A DNA stretch of 64,000 nt from an uncultured Ruthenibacterium sp. (GTDB lineage Bacteria > Bacillota > Clostridia > Oscillospirales > Ruminococcaceae). The notes beneath the pieces are model-generated. The model was given only the letters and a program-made list of their open reading frames with translations, was not told the DNA's origin and did no database searches. The position numbers and the translations under genes were made by a program. Shown here piece by piece: positions 1-10,890 of this stretch; the stretch's first letter is position 1; every line of letters begins with the position of its first letter. Location of the stretch: contig CAJUMH010000003.1 of NCBI GenBank assembly GCA_910587145.1, positions 57,964-121,963 on the forward strand. Reading direction: 5' to 3'.

Positions 1-1
1 T

Positions 2-820
2 TCACTGGTATTTTGGCGCCGGACGGTAAAACTCAAAGATCACGGCGTCGTTTTCGGCTTCTTTGGCGGCAGCGTCGTCCCCGGGGCGCACCGTCCAGCA
101 CACGCGCAGCGCGCCCAGCGCCTCGGCAAGGCGCGCCGTCCACGGCTTTTTCCCCGGGCCGTAGGCGATAAACTGCGGGCGCGCGATGCAGTTCAGCAAA
201 AGGCCGCCCAGTACGGCGCCCCGCAGCCGCGAGCGCTGCCCATACGAGCGCGGCGCGTCGGCCAGCTGCCCGCGCAGAATGTCCGGCGCGTTCTTTTTAA
301 ACCAGCGCACAATGCGCGGATCGAAGCTTTCTATGCAGTACGGCCCGCCATACGCGCGCATCAGCGCCAGCCCCTTTTCGCACAGCTCCGCGTTGCGCGG
401 GCCGGTTTTCAGCTCGATGATCATGGGCGTTTTGCCGGCCATTACATCGAACACCTCTGTCAGCAGAGGGATCGTTTCCTCGGTGCCGCAAAGACGCATT
501 TGGCGCAGCTCGTCCAGCGTAAAGGCATCCACGCGCCCGTGCACGCCGCACACGCGGTCGAGCGTATCGTCGTGGAACACCACGACCTGCCCGTCTTTGG
601 AAAGCTGTATGTCCAGCTCGACGCCGTAGCCCGCCTCCACCGCCGCGCGAAACGCGGGCAGGCTGTTTTCCGGAACGGTTTTATCCTTTGTGTGCAGGCC
701 CCGGTGCGCGTGGTTCACGCCGAAGATCATCTGCCGCTGGGCATCGTCAAAGCGTCCCGGACACAGCAGAAAATACAGGACCACAAAGCACACGGCTAAA
801 AGAAAGATCGCAATTTGCAT
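2..820 (-). CDS. Glycerophosphodiester phosphodiesterase, membrane-anchored
   Basis: Predicted 272 aa. Glycerophosphodiesterases hydrolyse glycerophosphodiesters to glycerol-3-phosphate and an alcohol. Residues 1-22 form one hydrophobic segment followed by the GDPD core: the HRG motif in NHAHRGLHT, PENSLPAF, the metal-ligand pair in VELDIQLSKDG and VVFHDDTLDRV, then IELK in the middle of the barrel. The ATG at 820 is preceded by AGAGGG about nine bases upstream; the frame stays open further upstream, but that part is antisense to a tandem repeat and is not protein-like. The single N-terminal helix suggests the enzyme faces outward on the membrane. It is transcribed away from the two-component pair and no partner gene is visible. 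Confidence 0.9.
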   Translation of the reverse strand: MQIAIFLLAVCFVVLYFLLCPGRFDDAQRQMIFGVNHAHRGLHTKDKTVPENSLPAFRAAVEAGYGVELDIQLSKDGQVVVFHDDTLDRVCGVHGRVDAFTLDELRQMRLCGTEETIPLLTEVFDVMAGKTPMIIELKTGPRNAELCEKGLALMRAYGGPYCIESFDPRIVRWFKKNAPDILRGQLADAPRSYGQRSRLRGAVLGGLLLNCIARPQFIAYGPGKKPWTARLAEALGALRVCWTVRPGDDAAAKEAENDAVIFEFYRPAPKYQ

Positions 821-927
821 GGCTTTTCCCTCTGTTCTTAAAAATAGGCCCCTCGGGCAAACAGCCGGCGAGAGTGATTCTTTCGTCATTGTACCGCGCG
901 GGCAAAGCCGCGTCAAGCAAAATCTCA

Positions 928-1010
928 GGCGGCCCAAAATCCCCGGCCGCCCAAAATCCCCGGCGGCCCAAAATCCCCGGCCGCCCAAAATCCCCGGCGG
1001 CCCGAAATCG
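928..1010. repeat. 17-bp tandem repeat, about five copies
   Basis: Units at 928-944, 945-961, 962-978 and 979-995 plus a degenerate fifth copy. The core is CCCAAAATCCCC preceded alternately by GGCGG and GGCCG, so the true period is 34 bp. It lies in the 386-bp gap between divergent genes. The rest of the gap holds a possible -10 (TACAAT, 1058-1063) without a clear -35, and no gene that I can support. Confidence 0.85.
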
Positions 1011-1206
1011 GGGCCCGATCTGCACCGCAATTTCACAAATCCGCCACATTCGTGTGGTACAATTATCATAGGCCGCCATTTTTGCGGCCGCGCGCGTGCG
1101 CTGCATGCGCCGCTGCGCTGATCGTGTATGATCTGAGAACCATGGATCATGCAAAACAAAAGGGCGTTTTACCCTTACCGCTCTATAAGCAAGCGAGGTG
1201 TTTTTT

Positions 1207-1911
1207 ATGGCGAATCCGGCCAAAATACTGATCGTAGATGACGAGCCGCGCATCCGGGAGCTAATCCGCACCCATCTGGAGCACGCGGGGTATGCGTGCG
1301 AGGAGGCGGGCGACGGCGCGGCCGCGCTGGCCGCGCTGGAGGCGTATGCGCCGGATCTGGTGCTGCTTGATCTGATGATGCCGTTTATGGACGGCATGAC
1401 CTGCCTTAGCGAGCTGCGCCGGCGCAAAATCGAAACGCCCGTGATCATTCTGACAGCGCGGGGAGAGGAATACGACCGCGTTGCCGGGCTGGAGGGCGGC
1501 GCGGACGATTATGTGGTAAAGCCGTTCAGCCCGCGCGAGCTTACCGCGCGCGTAAAGGCGGTGCTGGGGCGCACATTGCCGAAGGAGCGGGAAGACGGCG
1601 AGCGGTTTGTATTCGGCGCGCTCGTCATCGACGTTGCGTCGCACAGCGTAAAGGTGGCCGGCAAAGAGGCGGCCCTTACGCCCAAGGAATTCGATCTGCT
1701 GGTGTTTCTTGCCGCAAACCGGGGCGTGGCGCTCTCGCGCGAGCGCATTTTAGATAAGGTGTGGAATTACGATTACTACGGCGAAGACCGCACCGTGGAT
1801 ACGCACATCAAAATGCTGCGCGGCCATCTGGGCAGCTGCCGCGATTATATTGTAACGGTATGGGGCGTGGGCTATAAGTTCGATCCGGACGCGGGGGCAA
1901 ACGCGCAATGA
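1207..1911 (+). CDS. OmpR/PhoB-family response regulator
   Basis: 234 aa. The receiver domain (about 1-120) has the acidic pair in ILIVDDEPRIREL, the phosphoacceptor Asp55 in LVLLDLMMPF, the Thr in ILTARGEE and the Lys in DDYVVKPFSPREL. A winged-helix DNA-binding domain (about 135-230) follows, with LTPKEFDLLVFLAANRG and the recognition-helix region DRTVDTHIKMLRGHL. I start at ATG 1207, seven bases after GAGGTG; a GTG at 1198 is in frame but overlaps that site. The stop overlaps the kinase start (ATGA at 1908-1911), so the two are translationally coupled. The regulated genes are unknown. Confidence 0.95.
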   Translation: MANPAKILIVDDEPRIRELIRTHLEHAGYACEEAGDGAAALAALEAYAPDLVLLDLMMPFMDGMTCLSELRRRKIETPVIILTARGEEYDRVAGLEGGADDYVVKPFSPRELTARVKAVLGRTLPKEREDGERFVFGALVIDVASHSVKVAGKEAALTPKEFDLLVFLAANRGVALSRERILDKVWNYDYYGEDRTVDTHIKMLRGHLGSCRDYIVTVWGVGYKFDPDAGANAQ

Positions 1912-3521
1912 GGCGCCCTGCAAAGCGCGAAAACACCGCGCAGGCGTTTGCTTCCGCCGGCGGCGTGCACGCCGGGGAGCCTCTGCGCGGGCCAAAAGCC
2001 CACACGCCAAAGCCGCGCACCCGGCCCGCACGCGGCATTGCATGGAAGCTGACGGCGTTCATTCTGCTGCTGTGCGCGCTGCTGCTGGCGCTGGTGATGC
2101 AGCTGAACATCCGGCTGCTGGAGCCGATGTACAACCGCCGCGTGCTGGCCGATCTAAACCGCACAGCAGACCAGTACGCCGCCATCCTGCAAAAGTACGA
2201 CGCGTTCGTCAGCTATAACGAGAACGGCGACGTTGTGATCAACAGCGCGCTGATGGACGAGCTGCGCGCGCACAGCAGCCTGCTGAAGGGCAAATGCCTC
2301 GACATTGCGGATCCCTCGTGCAGCCTTCTGGTGGGCAGTCATCAGCTGCAGAGCGGACAGTGCCTGCTGCACCCGCTGCGTGTGAGCAACGCCGTGTTCG
2401 GCGAGCCGGAAACAAAGTGGGACAGCGTGGCCGCCGTGAATCTGCGCGCCACCGTTTTTGTGGCGGGCGATATGCATTTTATTTTGCCGGACGACAGTGT
2501 GCTGCCGGGCGTGGATGCGAAAGCGGGCGTCCGCCAGATGGTGGTTTGCCGCAATATTGAAAACCGCTATTCGCTCATCCTCTCTACGGATCTGGAGCGC
2601 GTGGAGCAGGCGGCGGGGGTGATGCGCATGCAGATGCCCATCATCGCGGTGATCCTGCTGGCTGTGAGCGTGGGGGCTTCCGTCGCGCTGAGCCGGTGGT
2701 TTACGCGGCCGATCCTGGCGGTATCAAGCGCCGCGCGCGAGATGGCAAAGGGCAATTACGCCGTGCGCGTTGCGCTGCAAACGAACGACGAGCTGGGCGC
2801 GCTGGCCGAAGATTTTAACACGATGGCGCGCGAGGTAGAGCGCACGGCCGAGCTGCAGCGCGATCTGATCGCCAATGTCAGCCACGATCTGCGCACGCCC
2901 CTCACCTTGATCAAGGGCTATGCCGAGACTGTGCGCGATCTGACGGGCGGTGACGCCGAAAAGCGCGCGGCACAGCTTTCGGTAATCGTGGACGAGACCG
3001 ACCGCCTCTCCGCGCTGGTGAACAGCGTGATGGAGCTTTCGCGCTATTCCTCGGGCGCGCAAAAGCCGCACCCCGTTCGCTTCGATCTGGCCCAGCTGTG
3101 CGAAGAGGCCGCCAGCCGCTACGAAAATCTCTGCGCGCAAAACGGCTATACTTTTGTACGGGAGACAGACGAGCCATGCCCCGTAACAGCCGACCCCGAG
3201 GGGATGAGCCGCGTGGTGCACAATCTGCTGGCGAACGCGCTGCACCACATCGGGCCGGACGGCTGGCTGGCGCTGCGCGCAAGGCGCCTTGCGGACGGCG
3301 CCGTGCGCGTGGAGGTGGAGGATCACGGCGCGGGCATCGCGCAGGAGGATCTGCCGCACCTGTTCGATAAATATTACCGTGCGCGCGCAGACGCGGGCAA
3401 GACGGGCACGGGCCTGGGCCTTTCCATTACAAAGGCCATTTTGGTGCAGCACGGCTTCGCCTTCGGCGTGGAGAGCGAGCCCGGCAAGGGCAGTACGTTC
3501 TGGTTCGTTGCGCAGCCGTAG
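1908..3521 (+). CDS. Sensor histidine kinase
   Basis: 537 aa, partner of the preceding response regulator. A basic cytoplasmic N-terminus (1-45) is followed by TM1 (about 46-68), an external sensor region of roughly 175 residues with no recognised fold, TM2 (about 245-265, MPIIAVILLAVSVGASVAL), HAMP, HisKA with His326 in NVSHDLRTPLTLIKGYAET, and a HATPase_c domain with NLLANAL (N box), DHGAGIAQEDLPHLF (G1) and GTGLGLSI (G2). The unusually long arginine- and proline-rich N-terminal tail before TM1 is odd, but the ATGA coupling supports this start. The extracytoplasmic domain contains two cysteine-containing stretches; its ligand is unknown. Confidence 0.95.
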   Translation: MRRPAKRENTAQAFASAGGVHAGEPLRGPKAHTPKPRTRPARGIAWKLTAFILLLCALLLALVMQLNIRLLEPMYNRRVLADLNRTADQYAAILQKYDAFVSYNENGDVVINSALMDELRAHSSLLKGKCLDIADPSCSLLVGSHQLQSGQCLLHPLRVSNAVFGEPETKWDSVAAVNLRATVFVAGDMHFILPDDSVLPGVDAKAGVRQMVVCRNIENRYSLILSTDLERVEQAAGVMRMQMPIIAVILLAVSVGASVALSRWFTRPILAVSSAAREMAKGNYAVRVALQTNDELGALAEDFNTMAREVERTAELQRDLIANVSHDLRTPLTLIKGYAETVRDLTGGDAEKRAAQLSVIVDETDRLSALVNSVMELSRYSSGAQKPHPVRFDLAQLCEEAASRYENLCAQNGYTFVRETDEPCPVTADPEGMSRVVHNLLANALHHIGPDGWLALRARRLADGAVRVEVEDHGAGIAQEDLPHLFDKYYRARADAGKTGTGLGLSITKAILVQHGFAFGVESEPGKGSTFWFVAQP

Positions 3522-3537
3522 GCGGGCAGCGGCGGCC

Positions 3538-3565
3538 CCCAAAATAGGGGCTCCCCAATTTTGGG
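3538..3565 (+). terminator. Inverted repeat just after the kinase gene
   Basis: CCCAAAAT (3538-3545) pairs with ATTTTGGG (3558-3565) around a GC-rich loop that can itself form CCCC/GGGG pairs. It lies 17 bases after the kinase stop. There is no clean T tract, so it may instead be a repeat related to the CCCAAAATCCCC units at 928-1010. Confidence 0.35.
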
Positions 3566-4199
3566 AGGCGGCCCTTTTGGGAGGGGCGGCCCTGCCGCCG
3601 CCCTCAACGGAACAAAATCAAAAGGGGCTGCCGCAAAATAGCCTCTTGAAAAAGCGGCGCACAAAAACAGCGCACAAAAACAGTGCCTTTTCCGGCAATC
3701 GTAAGCAAAAAAGGCGCTGAGATGTATTGTGTAAAGGGTGGTTTCACCACCGAATACATTACATGGCTGGTGGTTCATTTGTGGCGGAATGACACAGGCT
3801 GGAAAGGCGGTGATCGACCAGCAGGAGGGAACCGAAGCGGGAGCGTCCGGGGATGACCTGGGCGCTCCGTTCTCTTTGCTGGTCCTCTGCGAAGAGCGCA
3901 CTTACTCACCACCGCCATCGGCTGGTGGTGGTATGGCCTGCGGCCATCGTGCGCGTGGCTCCGTTGCCAGTTCTCCCCCTGCTGGTATATACAACAGACA
4001 CCAACAGCGGCTAGTGCATCGGGTGGAGCTGCGTCGATGCACTAGGGGCTTGGGGGCCATCGGCCACCAACAAGCGGCACCGGGTATATACCTGTGCATT
4101 ACGTGCTACTACTGTCAGGGTCCATATTGAGGGTTGAATATCATTCGTATTGGTGGTATATTGGGATCATGACAAATGCGGATTTGGAGGATTTGTGCT
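3566..4199. other. Long gap at the edge of a low-G+C insert; no supported gene
   Basis: The sequence changes from G+C-rich backbone to balanced composition near 3720. An open frame at 3738-4130 on the plus strand has no convincing ribosome binding site and a composition unlike a folded protein (many Pro, Gly, Arg and Cys). From memory, similar GGTGGTTCATTTGTGGCGG-like stretches occur beside Clostridial mobile elements, but that needs a search. TGGTGGTTC and CACCACC motifs recur, giving short inverted pairs around 3750, 3780, 3910 and 3925. No tRNA or att duplication was recognised. Confidence 0.4.
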
Positions 4200-5129
4200 A
4201 TGAGGACATTTGAGAAGGATACTCTACGTGGGATGATTGTAAAGGGGAATCTTCGGGCAGCAATGACGTATTTAGAGCAGTTCCCGGAAACGGCAACACT
4301 ATATCAAAAGAGCGTGGCTTTGTATCAACAAGAACACTACCTAACTTATGATGTAGATGCGGAACTGAACGAGATTCTCTTGGCCTATCAGAAGTATTAC
4401 CGGGATGCCTTTTATTTGGAGCTGCCTGCCGAAGAAGCTGCGCAACGGCTGCGGGAGCGGTTGGCAGAACTGTTCCGAGCAGCGTCCGATGCTTCGCTGG
4501 ACGAGTTGGAGGAAATGGCAGGAACGGCGTTCCGCCAGAAGTCGTTCCACGCTCTGATGGGACGAACCAGTGGATACTACGGTCCTTACATATGGAAGGT
4601 CGAGGAGCTGAAGCATTATAAGGTGGAGTTGCCAGAGGGTGAGCAGGACTACGCTGTTAAATTTCTGGACGGGTTCATCATGAAAAGCTGGTTGGACTAC
4701 ATTTCCTTTGGCGAAACGGGCACTGGAGGCTGGTCCAATGGTGATGGCTTGATTCACTGCGTCAGAGCCGCCTATGATCTGGAGTCAGAAGACTTCCAGG
4801 TGTCCCTTCTGAAGCATGAAGCTCAGCATGCTATGGATCAAGCCCGTTATAAGGACATCACAAACGAGGAGCTGGAATACCGTGCTAAGTTAGTGGAATT
4901 GATTTACTCCAGAGAGCGGAGAATGCTGGAGCGTTTCGTGAGTCAGGCTGATGTAACAAAAACAGACAATGGACACGGATTGGCTGCAGAGCGCATTGTG
5001 AGAGGATTTGAGATATGCCTGAAAAAAGACAGAGGCAGTCTGACGGAACTCCCTATTGAAAGTGTACAGACAATCGCTCAGTCACTTTTTTATGAGAGCA
5101 GTGAAGAAATAGCGGCAAAATACCGCTAA
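4200..5129 (+). CDS. Unknown protein with HExxH motif, possible zinc peptidase
   Basis: 309 aa. ATG 4200 follows GGAGG (4186-4190) at nine bases; an upstream in-frame ATG at 4176 lacks a site. The first half is helical, with TPR-like stretches (LRAAMTYLEQFPE). The second half holds HEAQHAMDQ with His206, Glu207 and His210, followed about 19 residues later by ELEYRAKLVELIY, where a Glu could be the third zinc ligand (gluzincin style). There is no signal peptide or membrane segment. Codon use is AT-richer than the flanks and the gene stands alone between unrelated neighbours, which suggests acquisition. I do not recognise a named family, and peptidase activity is inferred from the motif only. 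Confidence 0.7.
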   Translation: MRTFEKDTLRGMIVKGNLRAAMTYLEQFPETATLYQKSVALYQQEHYLTYDVDAELNEILLAYQKYYRDAFYLELPAEEAAQRLRERLAELFRAASDASLDELEEMAGTAFRQKSFHALMGRTSGYYGPYIWKVEELKHYKVELPEGEQDYAVKFLDGFIMKSWLDYISFGETGTGGWSNGDGLIHCVRAAYDLESEDFQVSLLKHEAQHAMDQARYKDITNEELEYRAKLVELIYSRERRMLERFVSQADVTKTDNGHGLAAERIVRGFEICLKKDRGSLTELPIESVQTIAQSLFYESSEEIAAKYR

Positions 5130-5183
5130 TCCCGCCCTTGTCTAATTTCGATAAAGGATAAAAATAGGCAACTTCCATTTGTA

Positions 5184-5214
5184 GGGGGATTTCATCTTTT
5201 GGGTGAAATCCCCC
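5184..5214. terminator. Perfect 11-bp hairpin after the HExxH gene
   Basis: GGGGGATTTCA (5184-5194) pairs with TGAAATCCCCC (5204-5214) across a nine-base loop. It is followed by TTGAC rather than a long T run, so termination may be weak. No gene was seen from here to 5352. Confidence 0.6.
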
Positions 5215-5352
5215 TTGACAAATGTTCTCTTGTTTTCCTATTTTATAAGAACTTCCCTGTGCAAATTACAGCCCCATTTTTATTTTGCGGCAGTCCCCTT
5301 TGCACCCGTGCAGGCTTTGCGTCCTTGGGCGGCAAAGGCCCGGCTGTGCGCC

Positions 5353-5856
5353 TCACCGGCGCAGCAGCTTTTTCTTCCACCGCCGAATCGCCGGATAAAG
5401 GCGGCTTGTAAACAGCGTGCCCACCAGCACCATGCCGAACACAAAGCCCAGGGCAAGGTTGGCCGCGATCTCGGTTTTGCCGGCATCGGCAAGGCCGAAC
5501 AGCTCCAGCCCCATGTAAACGAGAAAGCACAAAACGGCAAACGCGAACAGCAGATGAATGCGCTGCCGCAGCCGATCCTTTTCCCAATCGCTGTAATCCG
5601 CCACCTTGCGCGCCGTTTCTTCGATCTTTTTGTCCATATTCTTTTGCATCCTCTCTCCGTCAAGAATTTCGCGCAGCTCCACCCCGTAAAAATCGGCGAG
5701 CTCCATCAGCAGGCTCAGCTCCGGCAGGCTGCTGGCGTTTTCCCAGCGTGAGACACTGCGGCCGGTAACGCCCAGCCGTTCGGCCAGCGCCTCCTGCGTC
5801 AGGCCCTTTTCTCTGCGCAGGGACTTTAAAAAACGGCCGATCTTCTGCTGATCCAT
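5353..5856 (-). CDS. XRE-family regulator with C-terminal membrane domain
   Basis: 167 aa. Residues 1-65 are a Cro/CI-type HTH (IGRFLKSLRREKGLTQ, ALAERLGVTGRSVSRWEN). A linker (about 66-100) leads to two hydrophobic helices near 105-122 (LLFAFAVLCFLVYMGLELF) and 130-150 (AANLALGFVFGMVLVGTLF), ending in a basic tail. Such membrane-tethered XRE proteins are common in Firmicutes and are thought to sense envelope or metabolic cues, but no ligand is known. The start at 5856 has GAGGAGAGG upstream. No target gene is adjacent in the same direction. Confidence 0.85.
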   Translation of the reverse strand: MDQQKIGRFLKSLRREKGLTQEALAERLGVTGRSVSRWENASSLPELSLLMELADFYGVELREILDGERMQKNMDKKIEETARKVADYSDWEKDRLRQRIHLLFAFAVLCFLVYMGLELFGLADAGKTEIAANLALGFVFGMVLVGTLFTSRLYPAIRRWKKKLLRR

Positions 5857-6049
5857 GGGATCCTCTCCTCTCTAAGCGCGCCGCGCTTTTCCGGGTGGCC
5901 TTTGCGTACCCTTATCATAACGGACCGGAGGAAAATAAAACAGGACACGGTGCGGGAATGGGCAAAATTTACGCGGCAGGACACGCGATGTCGGGCTCCG
6001 GCCGCGCCGGAGCTTGAACGGCGGCCGCCAAAAACAAAGCGAAGCGCCT

Positions 6050-6088
6050 CAAAACAGAGCGCGGCAGCCCTTCTATGGCTGCCGCGCT
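6050..6088 (-). terminator. Intrinsic terminator after metY
   Basis: AGCGCGGCAGCC (6058-6069) and GGCTGCCGCGCT (6077-6088) form a perfect 12-bp stem. Read leftward, the stem is followed by CTGTTTTG. It lies 20 bases beyond the metY stop and ends the leftward aspS-metY transcript. Confidence 0.8.
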
Positions 6089-6108
6089 GCCCTGCTGCCC
6101 GCCGGAAT

Positions 6109-7401
6109 TCAATCCTCCAGCGCCGCGGCAAGATCGGCAAGAATGTCGTCGATGTGCTCGGTGCCGATGGAAAGGCGGATCGTGTTCGGCCGGATGCCGC
6201 TGCCGGCCAGCTCCTCGGCCGTCATCTGGCCGTGCGTGGTACTGGCGGGGTGAATGGCGAGGCTTTTTACGTCTGCCACGTTGGCCAGCAGCGAGAAGAT
6301 GCGCAGCTTATCGATAAACGCCTGCGCCTCGGCCGCGCCGCCCCGGATCTCGAACGTGAAGATGGAGCCGCCGCCGTTCGGGAAATATTTATCGTACAGC
6401 GCGCGGCAGCCGTTTTCGGGCAGGGAGGGGTGGTTTACATGCGCCACCTTCGGGTGATTTTTCAAAAATTCCACCACGCGCAGTGCGTTTTGCACATGGC
6501 GCTCCACGCGCAGCGAGAGCGTCTCCAGCCCCTGTAAAAGCAAAAACGCATTGAACGGGCTGATGGCGCCGCCCGTATCGCGCAGCAGCACCGCGCGGAT
6601 ATACGTTACCAGCGCCGCCGCCCCGGCCGCCTCGGCAAAGCACACGCCGTGGTAGCTGGGGTTCGGCTCGCTCAGCACCGGGAACCGGCCCGAGGCTGCC
6701 CAATCGAATTTGCCGCCGTCCACGATTACGCCGCCCAGCGATGTGCCGTGCCCGCCGATGAATTTTGTGGCGGAATGGATCACCACGTCCGCGCCGTATT
6801 CAATGGGGCGCAGCAGATACGGTGTGGCAAAGGTGGAATCCACCACAAGCGGAATGCCGTGCCGGTGTGCGATGGCGGCCAGCGCCTCCAAATCGGCAAC
6901 GTCGGAATTGGGGTTGCCCAGCGTCTCGGCAAACAGCAGGCGCGTTTCGGGCCGGATGGCCGCCTCTACGGCGGCAAGATCGGCGATATCCACAAACGTG
7001 GCCGTCACGCCCGAATCCGGCAGCGTGTGCGCCAGCAGGTTGAACGTGCCGCCGTAGACGGTTTTGGACGAGACGATGTGCCCGCCCTTCTGTGCCAGCG
7101 CGACAAAGACATACCAGATGGCCGCCGCGCCGGAGGCCACGGCCAGCGCGCCGCTGCCGCCCTCCAGCGCCGCCACGCGCCGCTCGAATACGTCCTGCGT
7201 GGGGTTTGTCAGGCGGCCGTAGATGTTGCCGTCGCTGCGCAGCGCAAAGCGGTCGGCCGCGTTGGCGCAGCTGGGGAACACATACGAGGTGGTTTGATAA
7301 ATGGGAACGGCGCGCGCGTCGGTGGCGGGGTCGGGGCTTTCCTGCCCCGCGTGCAGCTGCAGCGTTTCAAAATGGACATTCATTCCTTTAAAATCCGGCA
7401 T
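6109..7401 (-). CDS. metY: O-acetylhomoserine aminocarboxypropyltransferase (sulfhydrylase)
   Basis: 430 aa, a PLP enzyme of the Cys/Met metabolism family that makes homocysteine (or methionine) from O-acetylhomoserine and sulfide (or methanethiol). Family marks are FETLQLHAGQESPDPAT, VPIYQTTSYVF, YGRLTNPTQDVFERRVAALE, the PLP lysine in SATKFIGGHGT and the C-terminal RLSIGTEHIDDI. The ATG at 7401 has GGAGGA eight bases upstream; an internal ATG (MNVHFETL) is a weaker alternative. It begins one base after the aspS stop, so the two are probably co-translated. The length is normal for the family. Confidence 0.95.
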   Translation of the reverse strand: MPDFKGMNVHFETLQLHAGQESPDPATDARAVPIYQTTSYVFPSCANAADRFALRSDGNIYGRLTNPTQDVFERRVAALEGGSGALAVASGAAAIWYVFVALAQKGGHIVSSKTVYGGTFNLLAHTLPDSGVTATFVDIADLAAVEAAIRPETRLLFAETLGNPNSDVADLEALAAIAHRHGIPLVVDSTFATPYLLRPIEYGADVVIHSATKFIGGHGTSLGGVIVDGGKFDWAASGRFPVLSEPNPSYHGVCFAEAAGAAALVTYIRAVLLRDTGGAISPFNAFLLLQGLETLSLRVERHVQNALRVVEFLKNHPKVAHVNHPSLPENGCRALYDKYFPNGGGSIFTFEIRGGAAEAQAFIDKLRIFSLLANVADVKSLAIHPASTTHGQMTAEELAGSGIRPNTIRLSIGTEHIDDILADLAAALED

Positions 7402-7402
7402 C

Positions 7403-9199
<1,797 letters not shown>

Positions 9200-9368
9200 A
9201 TGCTCTCCTCATTTCTGTTTTTGCAGGATCTTTGTTTTTCCATATTACTCTCTTTGCCCGCATTTTACAAGGCCTGCCGGCAGGAACCGCGCTTTTAGGG
9301 CAAAAGAGCCGGGGAAAAAGGCGGCCTTGTTTTTTATGGAACCGCCCGCAACGAAGCGGAACGCTTTT

Positions 9369-10655
9369 TTAGGGCGCCGCGATGGCGCGGCATTCCAGAT
9401 AATAGCGCTTTTCCTCGGCGTGGCCCATCGAAAATGTTTTTTTCGGCAGCACGCCGCCCAGTGCCACGCCGCAAAACAGATCGCTCTTTGCAAAATCCGG
9501 CAGCAGCAGGCCGGCCGTATCCGGCCCGGCCAGCGCGCGCACATGCCCCTCACCATGGATGTAATCGACGCGCAAACCGGGGCGGCGCGGCAAAAGCTCC
9601 GTTAAAAACGCGTCTGCCGTGCCGACGGCCAGCGGCCACGGCGCGTTTTGGATCTGAACCGTCTGCTGGCCGCCCGCTCCCACAAAGCAGAAGGCCTGGC
9701 GGTTTGCGCCCGCTTCGCATTGCCTCGCGCCGTGCGCCGCGGCGAACGAGCAAAAAGCCTGTGCCAGCTGCGCTGCACCAATGCCGAACACCACGCGGTG
9801 GATCGGCTCGATGCAAAGCGCGGGGCTGTGGATGTTTACCAGCTCGGCAAGGCACCAGCGCGCGGGGTGCGTTTCGCGCGCGGCGGGCGGCAGCGTGGGC
9901 TTCAGCTCCTCCCAATACGCCTTGGCCGTGGCCAGCGAATGGTTGCCGTCGCCCACGGCGATGGCCAGCGGCGGCCGGCCGGCCGCCGCCGGGTATTTTG
10001 CGTCGAACGCCGCCTGCGTGCCCAGCGCCGCTACGGCGTTTTCAATGGCGGCAATGTCGCGCGCGTGCGTTACGGCCCAGCCCGCGATTTGCCCGCCGCC
10101 CAACATCAGCTCGGTATCGTACAGCGGGCAAAGAGCCTCTTTTTTTTCGGCGAACGGCTCCACCACGGTGCGGGCCGCGTCGTCGATCAGCATCATGATA
10201 TGCGGCGTTTCCAGCTGTGCGCCGCGGCGCACGGCAAGGCGCGGGGGGATGCGCTCGGCCACCGTGTGCTCGCTGGGACGCACGGGCGCCGCCGCGCCGG
10301 GCGCGTAGCTGTACGCTTCCAGATCCACGGCGCCTACCAGCCCCTGCCGCACACCGCTGGGTGTGGCGCGCTCTACATAGACAAAGCCGTGCACCGCGCG
10401 TGTGAGCACGGTTTTGCGGTAGGCGCGCATCGTTTCGTGGATGGCCGCGATGCGCGAGGGGGTATCCGGGCGCTCCAGATAGATCTCCGGCAGCGTGATG
10501 TGCAGCGTGCCGGGCACGCCCGCCGACAGCGCTTCGGCCTTTTGCCAGTATTCCGGCCGGCTGGTGAACTGGTCGCACGCCAGCGCGGGCCACAGCGAAA
10601 GATCGATCGCTTCATCCGGCAGCAGAATGTCCGCCGCGACAAACGGTTTTGTCAA
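9369..10655 (-). CDS. DUF1015 family protein
   Basis: About 428 aa. It belongs to DUF1015 (PF06245), a widespread family of unknown biochemistry often found near serine-biosynthesis genes in Clostridia. Visible family features are an N-terminal ILLPDEAIDLSLWPALACD, YVERATPSGVRQGLVG, HIMMLIDDAARTVVEP and IAVGDGNHSLATAKAYWE. I favour the TTG start at 10655 because GGGAG lies eight bases upstream; a GTG three codons earlier touches that site. It is 169 bases upstream of aspS in the same direction and may share its transcript. No membrane segment or signal is present. Confidence 0.8.
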   Translation of the reverse strand: MTKPFVAADILLPDEAIDLSLWPALACDQFTSRPEYWQKAEALSAGVPGTLHITLPEIYLERPDTPSRIAAIHETMRAYRKTVLTRAVHGFVYVERATPSGVRQGLVGAVDLEAYSYAPGAAAPVRPSEHTVAERIPPRLAVRRGAQLETPHIMMLIDDAARTVVEPFAEKKEALCPLYDTELMLGGGQIAGWAVTHARDIAAIENAVAALGTQAAFDAKYPAAAGRPPLAIAVGDGNHSLATAKAYWEELKPTLPPAARETHPARWCLAELVNIHSPALCIEPIHRVVFGIGAAQLAQAFCSFAAAHGARQCEAGANRQAFCFVGAGGQQTVQIQNAPWPLAVGTADAFLTELLPRRPGLRVDYIHGEGHVRALAGPDTAGLLLPDFAKSDLFCGVALGGVLPKKTFSMGHAEEKRYYLECRAIAAP

Positions 10656-10706
10656 GATGCTCACTCCCTTGTATGATGGACGACCCCTTGTGCATATGGT
10701 GTTTTA

Positions 10707-10780
10707 GCCGGGAAGGGCCAGCTGCCGGCATACCCGGCCGGCGCCCTGCCGGGAAAGGCCAACTGCCGGCCCGGCCGGCG
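10707..10780. repeat. Two-copy GC-rich tandem repeat between divergent genes
   Basis: Copies at 10707-10743 and 10748-10780 share GCCGGGAA-GGCCA-CTGCCGGC followed by CCGGCCGGCG. They are internally palindromic and resemble REP-type intergenic repeats. The rest of the 235-bp gap to the EamA gene holds no other recognised element. Confidence 0.6.
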
Positions 10781-10890
10781 GGCTTGGGCGCTGCGGGGAA
10801 CTGCGTTTTACCCATCATACGGCATCGGCGCAAAAATTGCAAGAAAAAACACAAAAGGCGATTTTGCAAAGCGCAGGGGAGGGCGAAAGC

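Noticed and set aside
3738..4130. 130-codon frame before the HExxH gene
   Set aside because: No convincing start site and unusual composition; listed only as part of the intergenic region.
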